A DNA stretch of 64,000 nucleotides from Dyella lutea (GTDB taxonomy: Bacteria > Pseudomonadota > Gammaproteobacteria > Xanthomonadales > Rhodanobacteraceae), in NCBI RefSeq assembly GCF_024158035.1, contig NZ_JAMZEK010000002.1:248001-312000 (forward strand), in the 5' to 3' direction. The translations under genes were made by a program, and so were the position numbers. The notes beneath the pieces were generated by a model that was given only the letters and a program-made list of their open reading frames with translations, made no database searches and was not told the origin of the DNA. The stretch's first letter is position 1; each line of letters opens with the position of its first letter. Below, piece after piece: positions 8,632-17,753 of the stretch.

Positions 8632-9663
8632 ATGTCCGAGCATGCCGATGATTTTATCGAAATAAGCGATCCGGAGCGATTGGTTGCCTCACCAAAGGTG
8701 AGCATCCTGATGCTCACCTACAACCATGAGGATTATCTGCCTGACGCTATTGATGGAGTAATTGCTCAGTGTTGCGATTTTGGCTTCGAGCTAATAATTG
8801 GCGAGGATGCTTCCTCCGACAAAACGTTATCCATTGCGCTCGCATACCAGGCTCGTTTTCCGGAAAAAGTACGAGTGATTCGCTCGAAATTCAACGTCGG
8901 CATGAACGCGAATGGGAAAAGGATTTTTTCCCTGGCCCGTGGTGACTATGTGAGTTTTTGCGAGGGTGACGACTTCTGGTGCGCGTCAGACAAGCTGGCG
9001 CGCCAGGTTGAACTTATCGAGAAAGATGAAAGAGTGGGCATTGTCCATAGTGATTGGACTAAGGCAAAAATGTCGAATGGCCATTGGGTGCACAATATGC
9101 GCAAGTCGGTGCACCGGCGCGTAGCGTCAAAACGTCTGGAGGGCGACCTCTTTCCCACTTGGCACTTCCCGAAAATATTGCGCACATGCACGGTTCTCCT
9201 CCGCCGGGAGACTGTGCGCGATTTCGAGAATTCAACGCTCTCAAAGGCGCAATATCGATTCGGCGACAGCGTGCTGAATGCCTACGTGACTTCGAGGTAC
9301 CGGGTCGCCTACTTGCCAAAGGTCGCTGCAGTCTATCGCGTAAGTCCAAATTCCGCCCTACGTTCGGGGGTTCGGGCGAGGGTCGCGTTTTATCGATCTG
9401 CACTTCAGTTCGACACTGATGCAAGGGCTTTTTTTTCTGGTGAACGTGATTATAGGCCTGACTATCGCTGGGAATCTGCCGCAAGTCTTCTCGTGTGGGG
9501 CCTCCGGGCTTGTGATCTCGGTGCAGTAAAGGATGCCATCTTTGACTTCGCCGAAAATTTCACATTCCTTGGTTTTCTCAGAGTGGGATTGAGGACATGT
9601 GCAATGCGCATCCCGACGCTCCGGCGTCAGGCCCGGGAAGTGCCTGGTACCGTTCGTACGTAG
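8632..9663 (+). CDS. GT2 family glycosyltransferase
   Basis: A 343-aa soluble GT-A glycosyltransferase. KVSILMLTYNHEDYLPDAI is the classic N-terminal strand, IIGEDASSDKT the nucleotide-binding turn, and FCEGDDFW the acidic metal-binding motif. No membrane segment is obvious. It probably adds one residue to the lipid-linked glycan in the cytoplasm. Codon use is markedly less GC-biased than in the pil genes (for example AAA, ATA and TTT are frequent), which suggests recent acquisition. Confidence 0.85.
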   Translation: MSEHADDFIEISDPERLVASPKVSILMLTYNHEDYLPDAIDGVIAQCCDFGFELIIGEDASSDKTLSIALAYQARFPEKVRVIRSKFNVGMNANGKRIFSLARGDYVSFCEGDDFWCASDKLARQVELIEKDERVGIVHSDWTKAKMSNGHWVHNMRKSVHRRVASKRLEGDLFPTWHFPKILRTCTVLLRRETVRDFENSTLSKAQYRFGDSVLNAYVTSRYRVAYLPKVAAVYRVSPNSALRSGVRARVAFYRSALQFDTDARAFFSGERDYRPDYRWESAASLLVWGLRACDLGAVKDAIFDFAENFTFLGFLRVGLRTCAMRIPTLRRQAREVPGTVRT

Positions 9664-9676
9664 GTCACTAAAAGCA

Positions 9677-10942
9677 ATGTTCGATTTCGTGAATCGACTG
9701 CTCCCCGGCCAACTTCAAATTGGCCATCTTGGGAAAAGCAGCATATTTGCCGCCACCGGCCTTGCCACGAGAGCGGTGATTCAAGCGGTTTATCTTCTCT
9801 TGATGTCACGTTGGCTCGGTGCCACTGGCTATGGGATATTTGCTGGGTCAGTTGCTCTCGCCATATTGGCTTCACCGTTGGCGAGTTGGGGGATGCCCGT
9901 GCTGCTGGCGAAGTGGGTCGCCCGGGAACATCGGCACATGGGCGGCATGTGGGCGACTGCTCTGCTGCAGGTTGCGGTGGTCGGCTCACTCCTCGTGATC
10001 CTTCTGATGGCCACTTCGCTTATCGTCCACCAACCCCTCGGGTTACGAATCATGTTTCTGCTCGGCTTGTCTGAGCTGGTGTGTCTCCCGATTGCACAGG
10101 TCGCGGCGAGTCAGTGCTTTGCTATCGAGCACGGATCAGCATCGCTTGGTGCCGTATGTCTAATACCAGCCTTTCGTCTGCTTGCCGGGGTGTTAGCGTT
10201 CTCTGCTGGTTTCGTCGGAACGCCATCAAACGCGGTGGTCACGCACTTTGCCGGCTCATTGCTTGGCTGCGTGGCGTCGATATGGTTGGTGCGTGTTGTT
10301 GCTGCGTGGCCGGCTTGGCATATGCGCGCCCCGCTTCGCGACAGCCTGCGGCAGGGGGGGGTCTACGCAGTGGGAGGCCTGGTTGGCACCAGCTATCTCG
10401 AGGTCGACAAGGTACTCATGCTTCAGTTGCTGGGTGGAGCCGCGGTCGGCCCCTACACCGTTGCGTTTCGCGTAATCAGCTTGTTCGGTATGCCTGTATC
10501 GGCGCTCATGAGCGCCACACTGCCGCGCTTGATGGCATCGTACCGAACGCCCGCCCAAGCCAGAATTTTCGGACTTGTGGTGAGCAGTGCATTTCTCTAC
10601 GGTTGCGGCGCGGGTCTGGCCATTCTAGTGGTTTCACCGATCATACCCATGGTTTTTGGTGCAGGCTTCAGTGAATCAGTCCGCTATTCATTGTTGTTTG
10701 TGCCGTGGCCGATTCTCTTCGCCTTGCATCAAGCTTATGCCGCGCGTGTCACTGCATGCGACCGGCAACATGCCCGGGTGCTTATTGAAGGTATCGTCTT
10801 AATCCTGATGATTGCATCAGATGTCGTATTGTTGAACCGACTCGGACCAGATGCTTCGATAATAGTTCTGCTTTCGGCGGAGGCGACAATGGCACTTGGT
10901 TGCTGGTTCGTTGGACGCAATGCAGTTCGGCTTTTATCATGA
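9677..10942 (+). CDS. Wzx-like polysaccharide flippase
   Basis: About 421 aa and almost entirely hydrophobic, with roughly twelve predicted membrane segments, as expected for the MOP superfamily of lipid-linked-oligosaccharide flippases. The N-terminal GLATRAVIQAVYLLLMSRWLGATGYGIFA closely resembles Wzx/RfbX proteins, with the LGxxxYGxF pattern. The ATG at 9677 is chosen because the longer frame overlaps the preceding gene. It would move the undecaprenyl-linked glycan to the periplasm. The 3' end overlaps the convergent methyltransferase by 6 bases. No Wzy-type polymerase is obvious nearby. Confidence 0.85.
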   Translation: MFDFVNRLLPGQLQIGHLGKSSIFAATGLATRAVIQAVYLLLMSRWLGATGYGIFAGSVALAILASPLASWGMPVLLAKWVAREHRHMGGMWATALLQVAVVGSLLVILLMATSLIVHQPLGLRIMFLLGLSELVCLPIAQVAASQCFAIEHGSASLGAVCLIPAFRLLAGVLAFSAGFVGTPSNAVVTHFAGSLLGCVASIWLVRVVAAWPAWHMRAPLRDSLRQGGVYAVGGLVGTSYLEVDKVLMLQLLGGAAVGPYTVAFRVISLFGMPVSALMSATLPRLMASYRTPAQARIFGLVVSSAFLYGCGAGLAILVVSPIIPMVFGAGFSESVRYSLLFVPWPILFALHQAYAARVTACDRQHARVLIEGIVLILMIASDVVLLNRLGPDASIIVLLSAEATMALGCWFVGRNAVRLLS

Positions 10943-12109
10943 ATCTCTCTGCGGCATAGTCCTTGTTGCCTGGTGCCGCGTCTTTGGGATGGCATAGATG
11001 ACCGACTCCCATTGAACTGGCGTGTGGTGGCCAAAATGAAGCTGGTAATCCGGATTAAGTGACAATATCTTCTTCCTGATTGTCCACAGGTCATCCTCCT
11101 TGTGATACGCAGAGATCGCAAGGCGCGGTTTTTGTGACGCAATTGTCTTTGCTGCGCCTTCCAGGGCCGGAATTTCACCGCCTTCAATATCCATCTTGAT
11201 GTAGTCAATCTGGATCTCTCGACTATCTACATAGTCGTCAATCGAGATGAACGGCATTTCTGACGTCGCGCGCGCTGCAGGATTGATGTGGTTATCCTCG
11301 GGGAGGGATTTTCCCTCGAAATCAGATCTCGAGCCGACGGCCATCGGTACGATGTGGATGACCTTTTCCAAGTTCGGGTTGTATTTTGCCTGATGACGGC
11401 AAACGCGAACATGCGCTGGCATGGGATCGAACATGTGCACCTGGCCATGGGGTCCCACCATGCCGGCAAAAAGAACGCCGACATCACCAATGCATGCCCC
11501 ACAGTCCAGGATAATCTCGCCAGGAGCGGGTGAGAAATCGAGCCCGTCTCGGCATATAAAATACTGCCGATAGGCATTCAATAGGTCGATCATTCCATCG
11601 GCGGCGATGACCCGCACGGGTACTCCAGTGGTATTTACGTGAAAATCTCTCAGCGGGGTCCCGATGTATGTGGATAGGAGGCCTTCTGCCGAAAACGGTC
11701 GATCATCCACAATCTCGAAGATGGGGCTAAATTCCTCGCGCGGGAAATAGAACCGGCGATAGCCTACAATTTTAAGAATCAATGCATCGTCAAACATCCG
11801 ACGGCTTAGTTCATCGGCCAATGCCTGTCGCGTCAGCCATAGTTCGAACGAGTTTTCTGCAAGCCATGCGGGCGAGAATCCGCCGAACCCTTTGAAGCCT
11901 ATTTTTTTCAATAGAGGATTGAGTACGCGACGGATATCCAAGAGGTGTGCCGTCGGAAATTTCCGGAACCATTTCCAGTCAAAATCATTGTCCTTCCTGG
12001 GTCGCGATGAACCCCTGATGTAAAATGATGCGCGTGCCTCCATGCTCCTCACCCAGGAATTCATCGGGTGATCATGGGGAGTGACCTTAGTGTTAGGTTC
12101 TTCTCTCAT
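10937..12109 (-). CDS. FkbM family methyltransferase
   Basis: A 390-aa protein with a class I SAM-dependent methyltransferase domain in the C-terminal half. Motif I is IILDCGACIGDVG (around residue 199), then VHMFDPMP, and the FkbM signature IDYIKMDIEGGE around residue 305. The first 190 residues have no domain I recognise. FkbM enzymes O-methylate sugars or polyketides. It is the last gene of the minus-strand modification operon, 110 bases after a KAS III gene; a perfect TTGACA on the minus strand (12190-12195) could be the -35 of a local promoter but lacks a good -10. Likely role, as inference: methyl capping of the glycan or its acyl group. Confidence 0.8.
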   Translation of the reverse strand: MREEPNTKVTPHDHPMNSWVRSMEARASFYIRGSSRPRKDNDFDWKWFRKFPTAHLLDIRRVLNPLLKKIGFKGFGGFSPAWLAENSFELWLTRQALADELSRRMFDDALILKIVGYRRFYFPREEFSPIFEIVDDRPFSAEGLLSTYIGTPLRDFHVNTTGVPVRVIAADGMIDLLNAYRQYFICRDGLDFSPAPGEIILDCGACIGDVGVLFAGMVGPHGQVHMFDPMPAHVRVCRHQAKYNPNLEKVIHIVPMAVGSRSDFEGKSLPEDNHINPAARATSEMPFISIDDYVDSREIQIDYIKMDIEGGEIPALEGAAKTIASQKPRLAISAYHKEDDLWTIRKKILSLNPDYQLHFGHHTPVQWESVIYAIPKTRHQATRTMPQRDS

Positions 12110-12219
12110 GACTATTTGTGAATAGCTTCATGGTCGGAGTGGAGTTTTGGGGCTTTTTTTCGCGGGCAATGAGTTTTCGAAGTATCGGGTGTCAAGTGAG
12201 TAGTGGCCATGCTCTTCCA

Positions 12220-13188
12220 TTAATCTTTCACGCGCTCGAGAAGAGCCGCCCCCCAGGAAAGCCCCACTCCGAAGCCGACAGTGAGCACAAGATCCCCTGG
12301 CTGCAGCTGATTCATCTGCTCCTTCAGCAGCAGCGGGATCGATGCCGAGACGGTGTTGCCGAGATCTGAGTAGTTGCAGGGTGTCTGTTCTTTCGCCAGC
12401 TTCAGCTTCTTTGCCAACTGGCCGATGATGAATCTGTTGGCTTGGTGGAAGAGGACCATGCGGATGTCACCCAAGCTGCGGTTCACGTCGGCCAAGGTCT
12501 GGGTGATAGCGTCCGGAACTGCTTGCAGGGCAAAGTTCAAGATGCCCGGGCCGTCCATGTAGATCCCCGCCTGTTGGTGCTGGTCGTTGCGCAAGGCAGA
12601 GCCTCGGGCGACAAAGGCATCGTATCCGGAGCCGTCAGCAAAGCTTCGGCAATGAACGACCCTGAACCCGCCTCTTCTCGTGGAGAGCATGGTCGCCGTC
12701 GCAGCGTCCCCAAAGATGACTCTGGTCGTAAGGTCATGTGGCCTAACCAGTTTCGAGTAGGTGTCGGCATTGACCAGGATGCCACTGCCACCGGTTGCCC
12801 GGAGCCAGTTCGTCATGACTTGAGTGCCAATGACGAATCCAGAGCAACCTTGGTTGATATCCAGCACGAAGCAGCTCTTCGGAAAGCCCAGTCGACCGTG
12901 GACGCGTGAAGACACACCCGGTATCAGATGGTCTGGAGTCTGGGTGCAGACCAGTAGCGCCCCCACATCGGTTGCTACAGTCCCGGTCTCGGTGAGGAGC
13001 GCGTTCGTTGCGGTGCACGCCAGATCGCTGGAGTATTCGTGCTCGGCCGCGACCGGTCTGCTCCTGATGCCCGTCTTATCGACGATACGTAAACAGTCGG
13101 CCTCCGCCTGGCCGAGGGATTGTGCATCGTTCTGCTCCCGCAAAGAGCCAAGAGCGGTCCCGATATCGTTGATGTATATGTCCGTCAT
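12220..13188 (-). CDS. 3-oxoacyl-ACP synthase III family protein (first KAS III)
   Basis: A 322-aa thiolase-fold condensing enzyme with the full KAS III triad: Cys115 in NQGCSGF, His248 in FHQANR and Asn278 in GNTVSASIP. The C-terminal GFGVGLSWGAALL is also typical. KAS III joins an acyl-CoA primer to malonyl-ACP. The gene sits among sugar genes rather than a fab cluster, so it is probably not the housekeeping FabH. It overlaps the upstream acyltransferase gene (ATGA), which fixes the start at 13188; the longer frame is spurious. It probably makes, or transfers, a short acyl group for an amino-sugar. Confidence 0.88.
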   Translation of the reverse strand: MTDIYINDIGTALGSLREQNDAQSLGQAEADCLRIVDKTGIRSRPVAAEHEYSSDLACTATNALLTETGTVATDVGALLVCTQTPDHLIPGVSSRVHGRLGFPKSCFVLDINQGCSGFVIGTQVMTNWLRATGGSGILVNADTYSKLVRPHDLTTRVIFGDAATATMLSTRRGGFRVVHCRSFADGSGYDAFVARGSALRNDQHQQAGIYMDGPGILNFALQAVPDAITQTLADVNRSLGDIRMVLFHQANRFIIGQLAKKLKLAKEQTPCNYSDLGNTVSASIPLLLKEQMNQLQPGDLVLTVGFGVGLSWGAALLERVKD

Positions 13189-13814
13189 TGGGTTCGGCCA
13201 GGTACAAGGATTTTCGCTGGAACCCCGAATACAGTGGCGCCGGGTGGCACGTTTTTTATGACCACGGTACCGGCGCCAACTACTGCCCCCTCTCCGACCA
13301 CGATATGCGGCAACACCACGGCGTGTGGGTGAATCGTGCAGCATGGACCCAGCTTGGCGTTGCCGCCAATGAACGCATGGTTGCTGATCGTGCAGCCATC
13401 GCCCAGGACGGCATCGTGTCCGACGATGGCAAAACCCTGGACCAGCAGGTCATTACCCAGCGTGACGTTGTTGGAGATGCTGCATGCTCCCAAGAAGATG
13501 CTGTTCCTGGTGGCGGAAAGGTCCGATGCGCTGGTCACCTCGGGAAAGACGAGGCTCGCAAAGCGGGCGCCGCGCGATTCCAGTTCGCGCCGCAAGAGGG
13601 TGCGCGGCTTCCCGCTTCCCAGGCTGGTCAGATACAGCGCGTTCTCCGTCTGCGTGGGGCTGTGTCCCTTGATGGGGCCCAGCACTTCCGGACCGTCCTG
13701 AGTGTCGTCCAAAAATCCCTTTACGCGGTACGGCATGGCCCTGGCCTTGATCCACGCGGCGACTTCGCGACCAAAGCCGCCGCGCCCCAGCAGGATGACG
13801 TCTTGCGAGCTCAT
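13185..13814 (-). CDS. PglD/NeuD-type sugar O/N-acyltransferase
   Basis: A 209-aa protein with an N-terminal Rossmann-like nucleotide-sugar domain (ILLGRGGFGREVAAWI, 7-22) and a C-terminal left-handed beta-helix of hexapeptide repeats (about 95-205). His133 in VGHDAVLGDG is at the place of the catalytic base of PglD. The C-terminal GATVFGVPAKIL is the usual end of this family. PglD N-acetylates UDP-4-amino-sugars; next to an ACP and two KAS III genes, this enzyme may instead use an acyl-ACP or acyl-CoA donor. It overlaps both neighbours by four bases. Confidence 0.85.
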   Translation of the reverse strand: MSSQDVILLGRGGFGREVAAWIKARAMPYRVKGFLDDTQDGPEVLGPIKGHSPTQTENALYLTSLGSGKPRTLLRRELESRGARFASLVFPEVTSASDLSATRNSIFLGACSISNNVTLGNDLLVQGFAIVGHDAVLGDGCTISNHAFIGGNAKLGPCCTIHPHAVVLPHIVVGEGAVVGAGTVVIKNVPPGATVFGVPAKILVPGRTQ

Positions 13815-14545
13815 TGAACCGTGAATCCTCCATCCACCACCACGTTTTGTCCGGTCATGAATGATGCGTCAACCGACAGCAGGAAACGGACCACGGAGGC
13901 GATCTCCTCCGGCTCTGCGTAGCGTTTCCCCAGCGGATAGCGTGCCTTGTCCAGTTCAATTGCTTCAGCGGAGAGCTGATGTGAGCCGTCCACGAGTGGC
14001 GTCTGCACCATGCCCGGAGCAATGGCGTTCACGCGGATGCCTTTGTGTGCAAATTCCAGAGCCATGACTTTGGCGTAGGCAGCTTGGGCCGCCTTGGTCG
14101 CTGCGTAGGCGGCCGTACCCTTCATGCCTATGGACGTTCCAGTGATTGAGGACAGCAAGACAATAGAAGCTTTGTCACGAAGCCTGTTTGCCTTGGCGAG
14201 CTCCGCTACCAGGTGAAGCGGGGCAGTCTGATTGACATCCACGGTCCGCTGGTACTTTTCCAGGGAAAAGAAGCGGAGCGGGTTGTTTTCAACGATGCCT
14301 GCTGAGCAAACAAGTCCGTCAAGCGACGGCATATCAGCTATCAGCTTCCGATAGCCTCCAAAATCCGTCAGGTCGAATTCGATCGTAGTGACCTTGTCTT
14401 TGCCCAGCAGAGCAAGGTCTTCGAGGTGCTTGCGATTGCGGCCTACCGCTATCAGGTGTGCCTCGGTACGGAGAAGGTCGACGACCACGGCGCGCCCTAT
14501 ACCGGAGGTCGCGCCAGTGACCAGGATGTGCTTGTCGGCAAACAT
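13811..14545 (-). CDS. FabG-like SDR oxidoreductase
   Basis: A 244-aa classical short-chain dehydrogenase: TGATSGIG (10-17), CSAG (80-83), Ser132/133, Tyr147 and Lys151 (YAATK), and the C-terminal FMTGQNVVVDGG. It is closest in appearance to 3-oxoacyl-ACP reductases. With a free ACP and KAS III enzymes in the same operon, the likely reaction is reduction of a 3-oxoacyl-ACP to 3-hydroxyacyl-ACP, though a keto-sugar substrate cannot be excluded. It is translationally coupled to the acyltransferase gene downstream. Confidence 0.85.
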   Translation of the reverse strand: MFADKHILVTGATSGIGRAVVVDLLRTEAHLIAVGRNRKHLEDLALLGKDKVTTIEFDLTDFGGYRKLIADMPSLDGLVCSAGIVENNPLRFFSLEKYQRTVDVNQTAPLHLVAELAKANRLRDKASIVLLSSITGTSIGMKGTAAYAATKAAQAAYAKVMALEFAHKGIRVNAIAPGMVQTPLVDGSHQLSAEAIELDKARYPLGKRYAEPEEIASVVRFLLSVDASFMTGQNVVVDGGFTVQ

Positions 14546-14656
14546 GTTTGTGGTTCCAGATGGATCGAATCCGGCTGCTGACAGGGGCGCACGCTCACTT
14601 GCATGAGTGCAGCCACTGGCCGCAGCCGAGATTGTCGGAGAAGAATATGCGTGTAG

Positions 14657-15592
14657 TTAACCGAAGCTGCGGCGCAGCCTCTTTTTCCACTCGGTCTTGA
14701 CCCAGTTACGGAGGTTGTATCGCCTTTTCTTCCCCACGAAGGGAAGGCTGGCGGTCAACTTGAGCAGGCCCATCGTAGTGTCGATTTCCCTCGCGTGGGA
14801 TGGCATGCCATCACAGCGAATGGAGATTCTGTCGCTCCCGGCATCATTTGTACGATGGATAACGTCCGCACGCATGATCAGGAGATCGTGCACGTCCAAC
14901 CTGGGTACTACCTTGCATTTTTCCAGATCGATGTTGATCTTCCAGCCCATGGTTGAGTCGTCGAAATCGTCAATCGCAAACCAGTCATCTACTGCGATCG
15001 TCTGCTCGGGAAAGCGCATGCGAAACCAGGCCATCGTGTCTGTCTCAACGCGACGAAAGCGCATTGCGCCGCGGCCCTGTATGCGTCGTGACAGCTCTGT
15101 GTCACAGGACTCGAGCACGTCGGAAGGAATGATGGCGAGATTGGCAAGGTCGGGCGACGGCTTGATCACCGGCATGTAGCAGATCAGCCAGTTCCGGTGA
15201 TCGCCATACAGGTAGTAGCTGAAGTGATCCAGGTGCCAGTTGAGGACCCCTCCCGGCGCCACTTTCGGGTCGCGATGAGGGTTGAATGGAGTCCTCAGTA
15301 CCGGCTCGCCATGGGCCTCCCGGATACGGATCGCACAGTAGTTGAAGCGGTCTTGGCACATCGACAAGCCGAGCATGCCGCCGATCTCCGGTATGAGGGT
15401 CTCGATCTTTCGTCGGATGCCCGACATCTGCTCGTCGGCTATTCCATTGATGACACCATCCGCGAACTTCGGTGCTTCCGCCAGGAATGTCAGCAGATCT
15501 TCCGTGACGTCTTCAGCCGCGAGGAATCCCCGCACCACGGAAAAGCCACGAGTCTCGAGTTCCTGAGCAATGGCCTGCGTTGTCTTTTTCAT
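14657..15592 (-). CDS. Putative Fe(II)/2-oxoglutarate-type dioxygenase
   Basis: A 311-aa protein of uncertain family. It shows the spacing expected of a non-haem iron dioxygenase: H120-x-D122 in NWHLDHFSYY, a distal His246 in ADVIHRTND, and Arg residues at RISIRCD that could hold 2-oxoglutarate. The start is ATG 15592 with an AAGG sequence upstream; the longer frame runs into the Rieske gene. It follows the Rieske oxygenase by 57 bases, so two different oxygenases are encoded side by side. A hydroxylation of the acyl chain or sugar is a reasonable guess, not shown by the sequence. Confidence 0.6.
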   Translation of the reverse strand: MKKTTQAIAQELETRGFSVVRGFLAAEDVTEDLLTFLAEAPKFADGVINGIADEQMSGIRRKIETLIPEIGGMLGLSMCQDRFNYCAIRIREAHGEPVLRTPFNPHRDPKVAPGGVLNWHLDHFSYYLYGDHRNWLICYMPVIKPSPDLANLAIIPSDVLESCDTELSRRIQGRGAMRFRRVETDTMAWFRMRFPEQTIAVDDWFAIDDFDDSTMGWKINIDLEKCKVVPRLDVHDLLIMRADVIHRTNDAGSDRISIRCDGMPSHAREIDTTMGLLKLTASLPFVGKKRRYNLRNWVKTEWKKRLRRSFG

Positions 15593-15649
15593 TGCCTTTT
15601 GCCTTCGCTCAAGATGCAGCTTGACGTCCCGATTTGCCCATCTGGGCAT

Positions 15650-16696
15650 CTATCGGGATGTTGCCGACATACTTTCCTGATACATCAGGTGAAAGTGCCT
15701 GATCCGGCTTTCGTTGGGTTGGAATTGGCACGCTGTCCCTACCGACGAGATGCCGCGCTGACATGACTCGACCAAGGCTTTGTCCTCGAGCAGGGTCGCA
15801 TTGGCGAAGGAGAGTGCATCGTTCCGAAAGTGCTCCCGTATCGATGGTGCGAGTGCGGTCAGGGCCGGAAGCTCGAACAACGCCCACTCCAGTCGAGTAT
15901 GGCTGGTGCTGACTGGATACAAGTAACTCATGAAGCCGATGAGGCCGTTTGAATTGGCGAGAAAAAGGTTCGGGAAAACGAAGGCATGGTTGTAATAGTG
16001 GCCGGCGTCCTGACTGATACGCCGATACTGGCTGCTCCGGTCATTGCCGTGTCCTTGGCGGGGGGTCATGGTGCTCCACGAGACGCTCCCCTCCATCTCA
16101 TGGTGGTAATTTGCCGTAGAGGTGAAACCTGCCTGTACGAATGTTTCCTTGTGCACATAACTCAGGTGATATCCCTCCATCACGTTCTCGACCAGCAATT
16201 TCCAGTTGCATGCATGGTCCAGGGTTCCCCGGCCAAAAGGCTCGGCCAGAGTCATCCTCAATTTGTCGAAGGCGATCCTGGTATCGGATACATCGGGCGT
16301 GGCCCCGAGCCCCACGTAGTAGATGCCATTCGACTCCGCTACGGTATAGCGGATCAATTGCCGTTCGCATATCGCGGCTTCTTCGGCTAATGGCGCATGT
16401 TCAAGCGTGCCGTCGCTGCGGTAGCTCCAGCCATGATAGTTACAGCGGAAGGCGCGGTTGCCCGAGCCGGGGGGGTCTATCAGTGCGTTGCGGTGCAGAC
16501 AGACATTGTTGATGGCGCGCACGCCGTCTGGTGTGTGGCGAACCGTAATGGCCCGGTTGCCGACGAGCAGGCTGAGGTAGTCATTGACGGCGGGCAGGTC
16601 GTAAACCGAGCCGACACACATCCGGTCGGAGAAAATCCGCGCCAGCTCCGCGTCGAAGGTGGCAGGATCAGAATAGGCTGCTCGATCAATAGACAT
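15650..16696 (-). CDS. Rieske-type (2Fe-2S) ring-hydroxylating oxygenase alpha-subunit-like protein
   Basis: A 348-aa protein with an N-terminal Rieske domain, C66-x-H68 (CLHR) and C85-x2-H88 (CNYHGW), and a C-terminal catalytic domain with the mononuclear-iron motif ENVMEGYHLSYVH (H177, H182) plus an acidic residue in LLEDKALVESCQRG. This layout is that of Rieske oxygenases such as choline monooxygenase or carnitine oxygenase. No reductase or ferredoxin partner is encoded nearby, so electrons must come from elsewhere. ATG 16696 is preferred; GTG 16702 is also possible. The gene overlaps the KAS III before it. Substrate unknown; in this setting an N-acyl-sugar or ACP-bound acyl chain is plausible. 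Confidence 0.85.
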   Translation of the reverse strand: MSIDRAAYSDPATFDAELARIFSDRMCVGSVYDLPAVNDYLSLLVGNRAITVRHTPDGVRAINNVCLHRNALIDPPGSGNRAFRCNYHGWSYRSDGTLEHAPLAEEAAICERQLIRYTVAESNGIYYVGLGATPDVSDTRIAFDKLRMTLAEPFGRGTLDHACNWKLLVENVMEGYHLSYVHKETFVQAGFTSTANYHHEMEGSVSWSTMTPRQGHGNDRSSQYRRISQDAGHYYNHAFVFPNLFLANSNGLIGFMSYLYPVSTSHTRLEWALFELPALTALAPSIREHFRNDALSFANATLLEDKALVESCQRGISSVGTACQFQPNESRIRHFHLMYQESMSATSR

Positions 16697-17753
16697 GATC
16701 ACTTTCTGTGATCGGAAGGATCGTGCCCCGGGCCAAGGTCACCAGCGCGCAGCCCCACGACAAGCCGACCCCGAAACCACAGAGCAATGTGCTCCGCTGT
16801 GCTTCGGAGAACAATGCAGCGTTGGCGCCGAGCGTCACGGGGATCGAGGCTGAGCTGGTATTTCCAAAGTGCTCAAGGGAGGAGGGGGTCTTGTCGCCCG
16901 CAAAGCCGGTTTTCCTGGCGATGGTATCGTTGATCATCTTGTTCGCCTGATGCAGGACCAGGAGATCAACGCTACCACTGTCTATCCCGGCCGCATCCAG
17001 CGTTCGCTGGATGCTTGGCGGCACCTTGGATATCGCAAAGCCGAAGATATCGGCTCCACGCAGAATCAGTTGATCCGGTCGGCGAGTGACGCCATCCCGG
17101 TCGGTCTCTTGCTCGGCCGGCCCATCGCCAGCCGGTCGCCTGGATGCCAAGCCTCCACGGGGAATGACGATCGCATCCTTCCCAGCGCCGTCCGACATCA
17201 AGTCCAGATACATGGCTGGAGCATGTTCGTCCAGCTCAAGAGCGGTTGCCGAACCCGCGTCACCGAACAGTGGCCATGAGCTCTTGTCGTGCTCGGCACA
17301 GGTCAAGCTGGATACATCGCCAATCAGCAAGAGCGCCCGTTCGATACCCAGCGTGCGCATCAACGAAGAAACGATTGCCAAGCCATAGGGATAACTGGAG
17401 CACCCCAGGTTCACATCGAATGCCAGGCATGAGTTGGGCAATCCAAGCCTATGCTGGATGCCCAAGGATGTCGCTGGAACAGGCTGGTCGCCCGTCTGTG
17501 TGATGAGTACAAGTGCGCCGACGCTCTCGGGCGCCCAGGCGAGGTGCTCGAGTACGCGCAATGCGGCGGTCGTGCACAAGTCGGATGCACATTGCCCCGG
17601 ATGGACAATGTGACGCTCGGCGATGCCGGTCGCTTTCTGGAAGCGAGCCCGCTCCTCGGGGGACAGGTGCACGTAGTCGGCCGTACGCGCAATACGGGTC
17701 GGTACCACCGAGGAAACGGCGCGGATGGCTACGCCGGAAATCGGCTTGATCAC
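16686..17753 (-). CDS. 3-oxoacyl-ACP synthase III family protein (second KAS III)
   Basis: 355 aa, with the catalytic triad Cys118 (NLGCSSYPYG), His268 (LHQANK) and Asn298 (FGNTSSASIP), and the C-terminal GFGVGLSWGCAL. It is clearly related to, but different from, the KAS III at 12.2 kb: it carries an extra insertion around residues 200-228 rich in charged residues. The GTG start at 17753 overlaps the ACP stop (GTGA), so the ACP and this enzyme are made together and are probably partners. Confidence 0.88.
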   Translation of the reverse strand: MIKPISGVAIRAVSSVVPTRIARTADYVHLSPEERARFQKATGIAERHIVHPGQCASDLCTTAALRVLEHLAWAPESVGALVLITQTGDQPVPATSLGIQHRLGLPNSCLAFDVNLGCSSYPYGLAIVSSLMRTLGIERALLLIGDVSSLTCAEHDKSSWPLFGDAGSATALELDEHAPAMYLDLMSDGAGKDAIVIPRGGLASRRPAGDGPAEQETDRDGVTRRPDQLILRGADIFGFAISKVPPSIQRTLDAAGIDSGSVDLLVLHQANKMINDTIARKTGFAGDKTPSSLEHFGNTSSASIPVTLGANAALFSEAQRSTLLCGFGVGLSWGCALVTLARGTILPITESDHVY

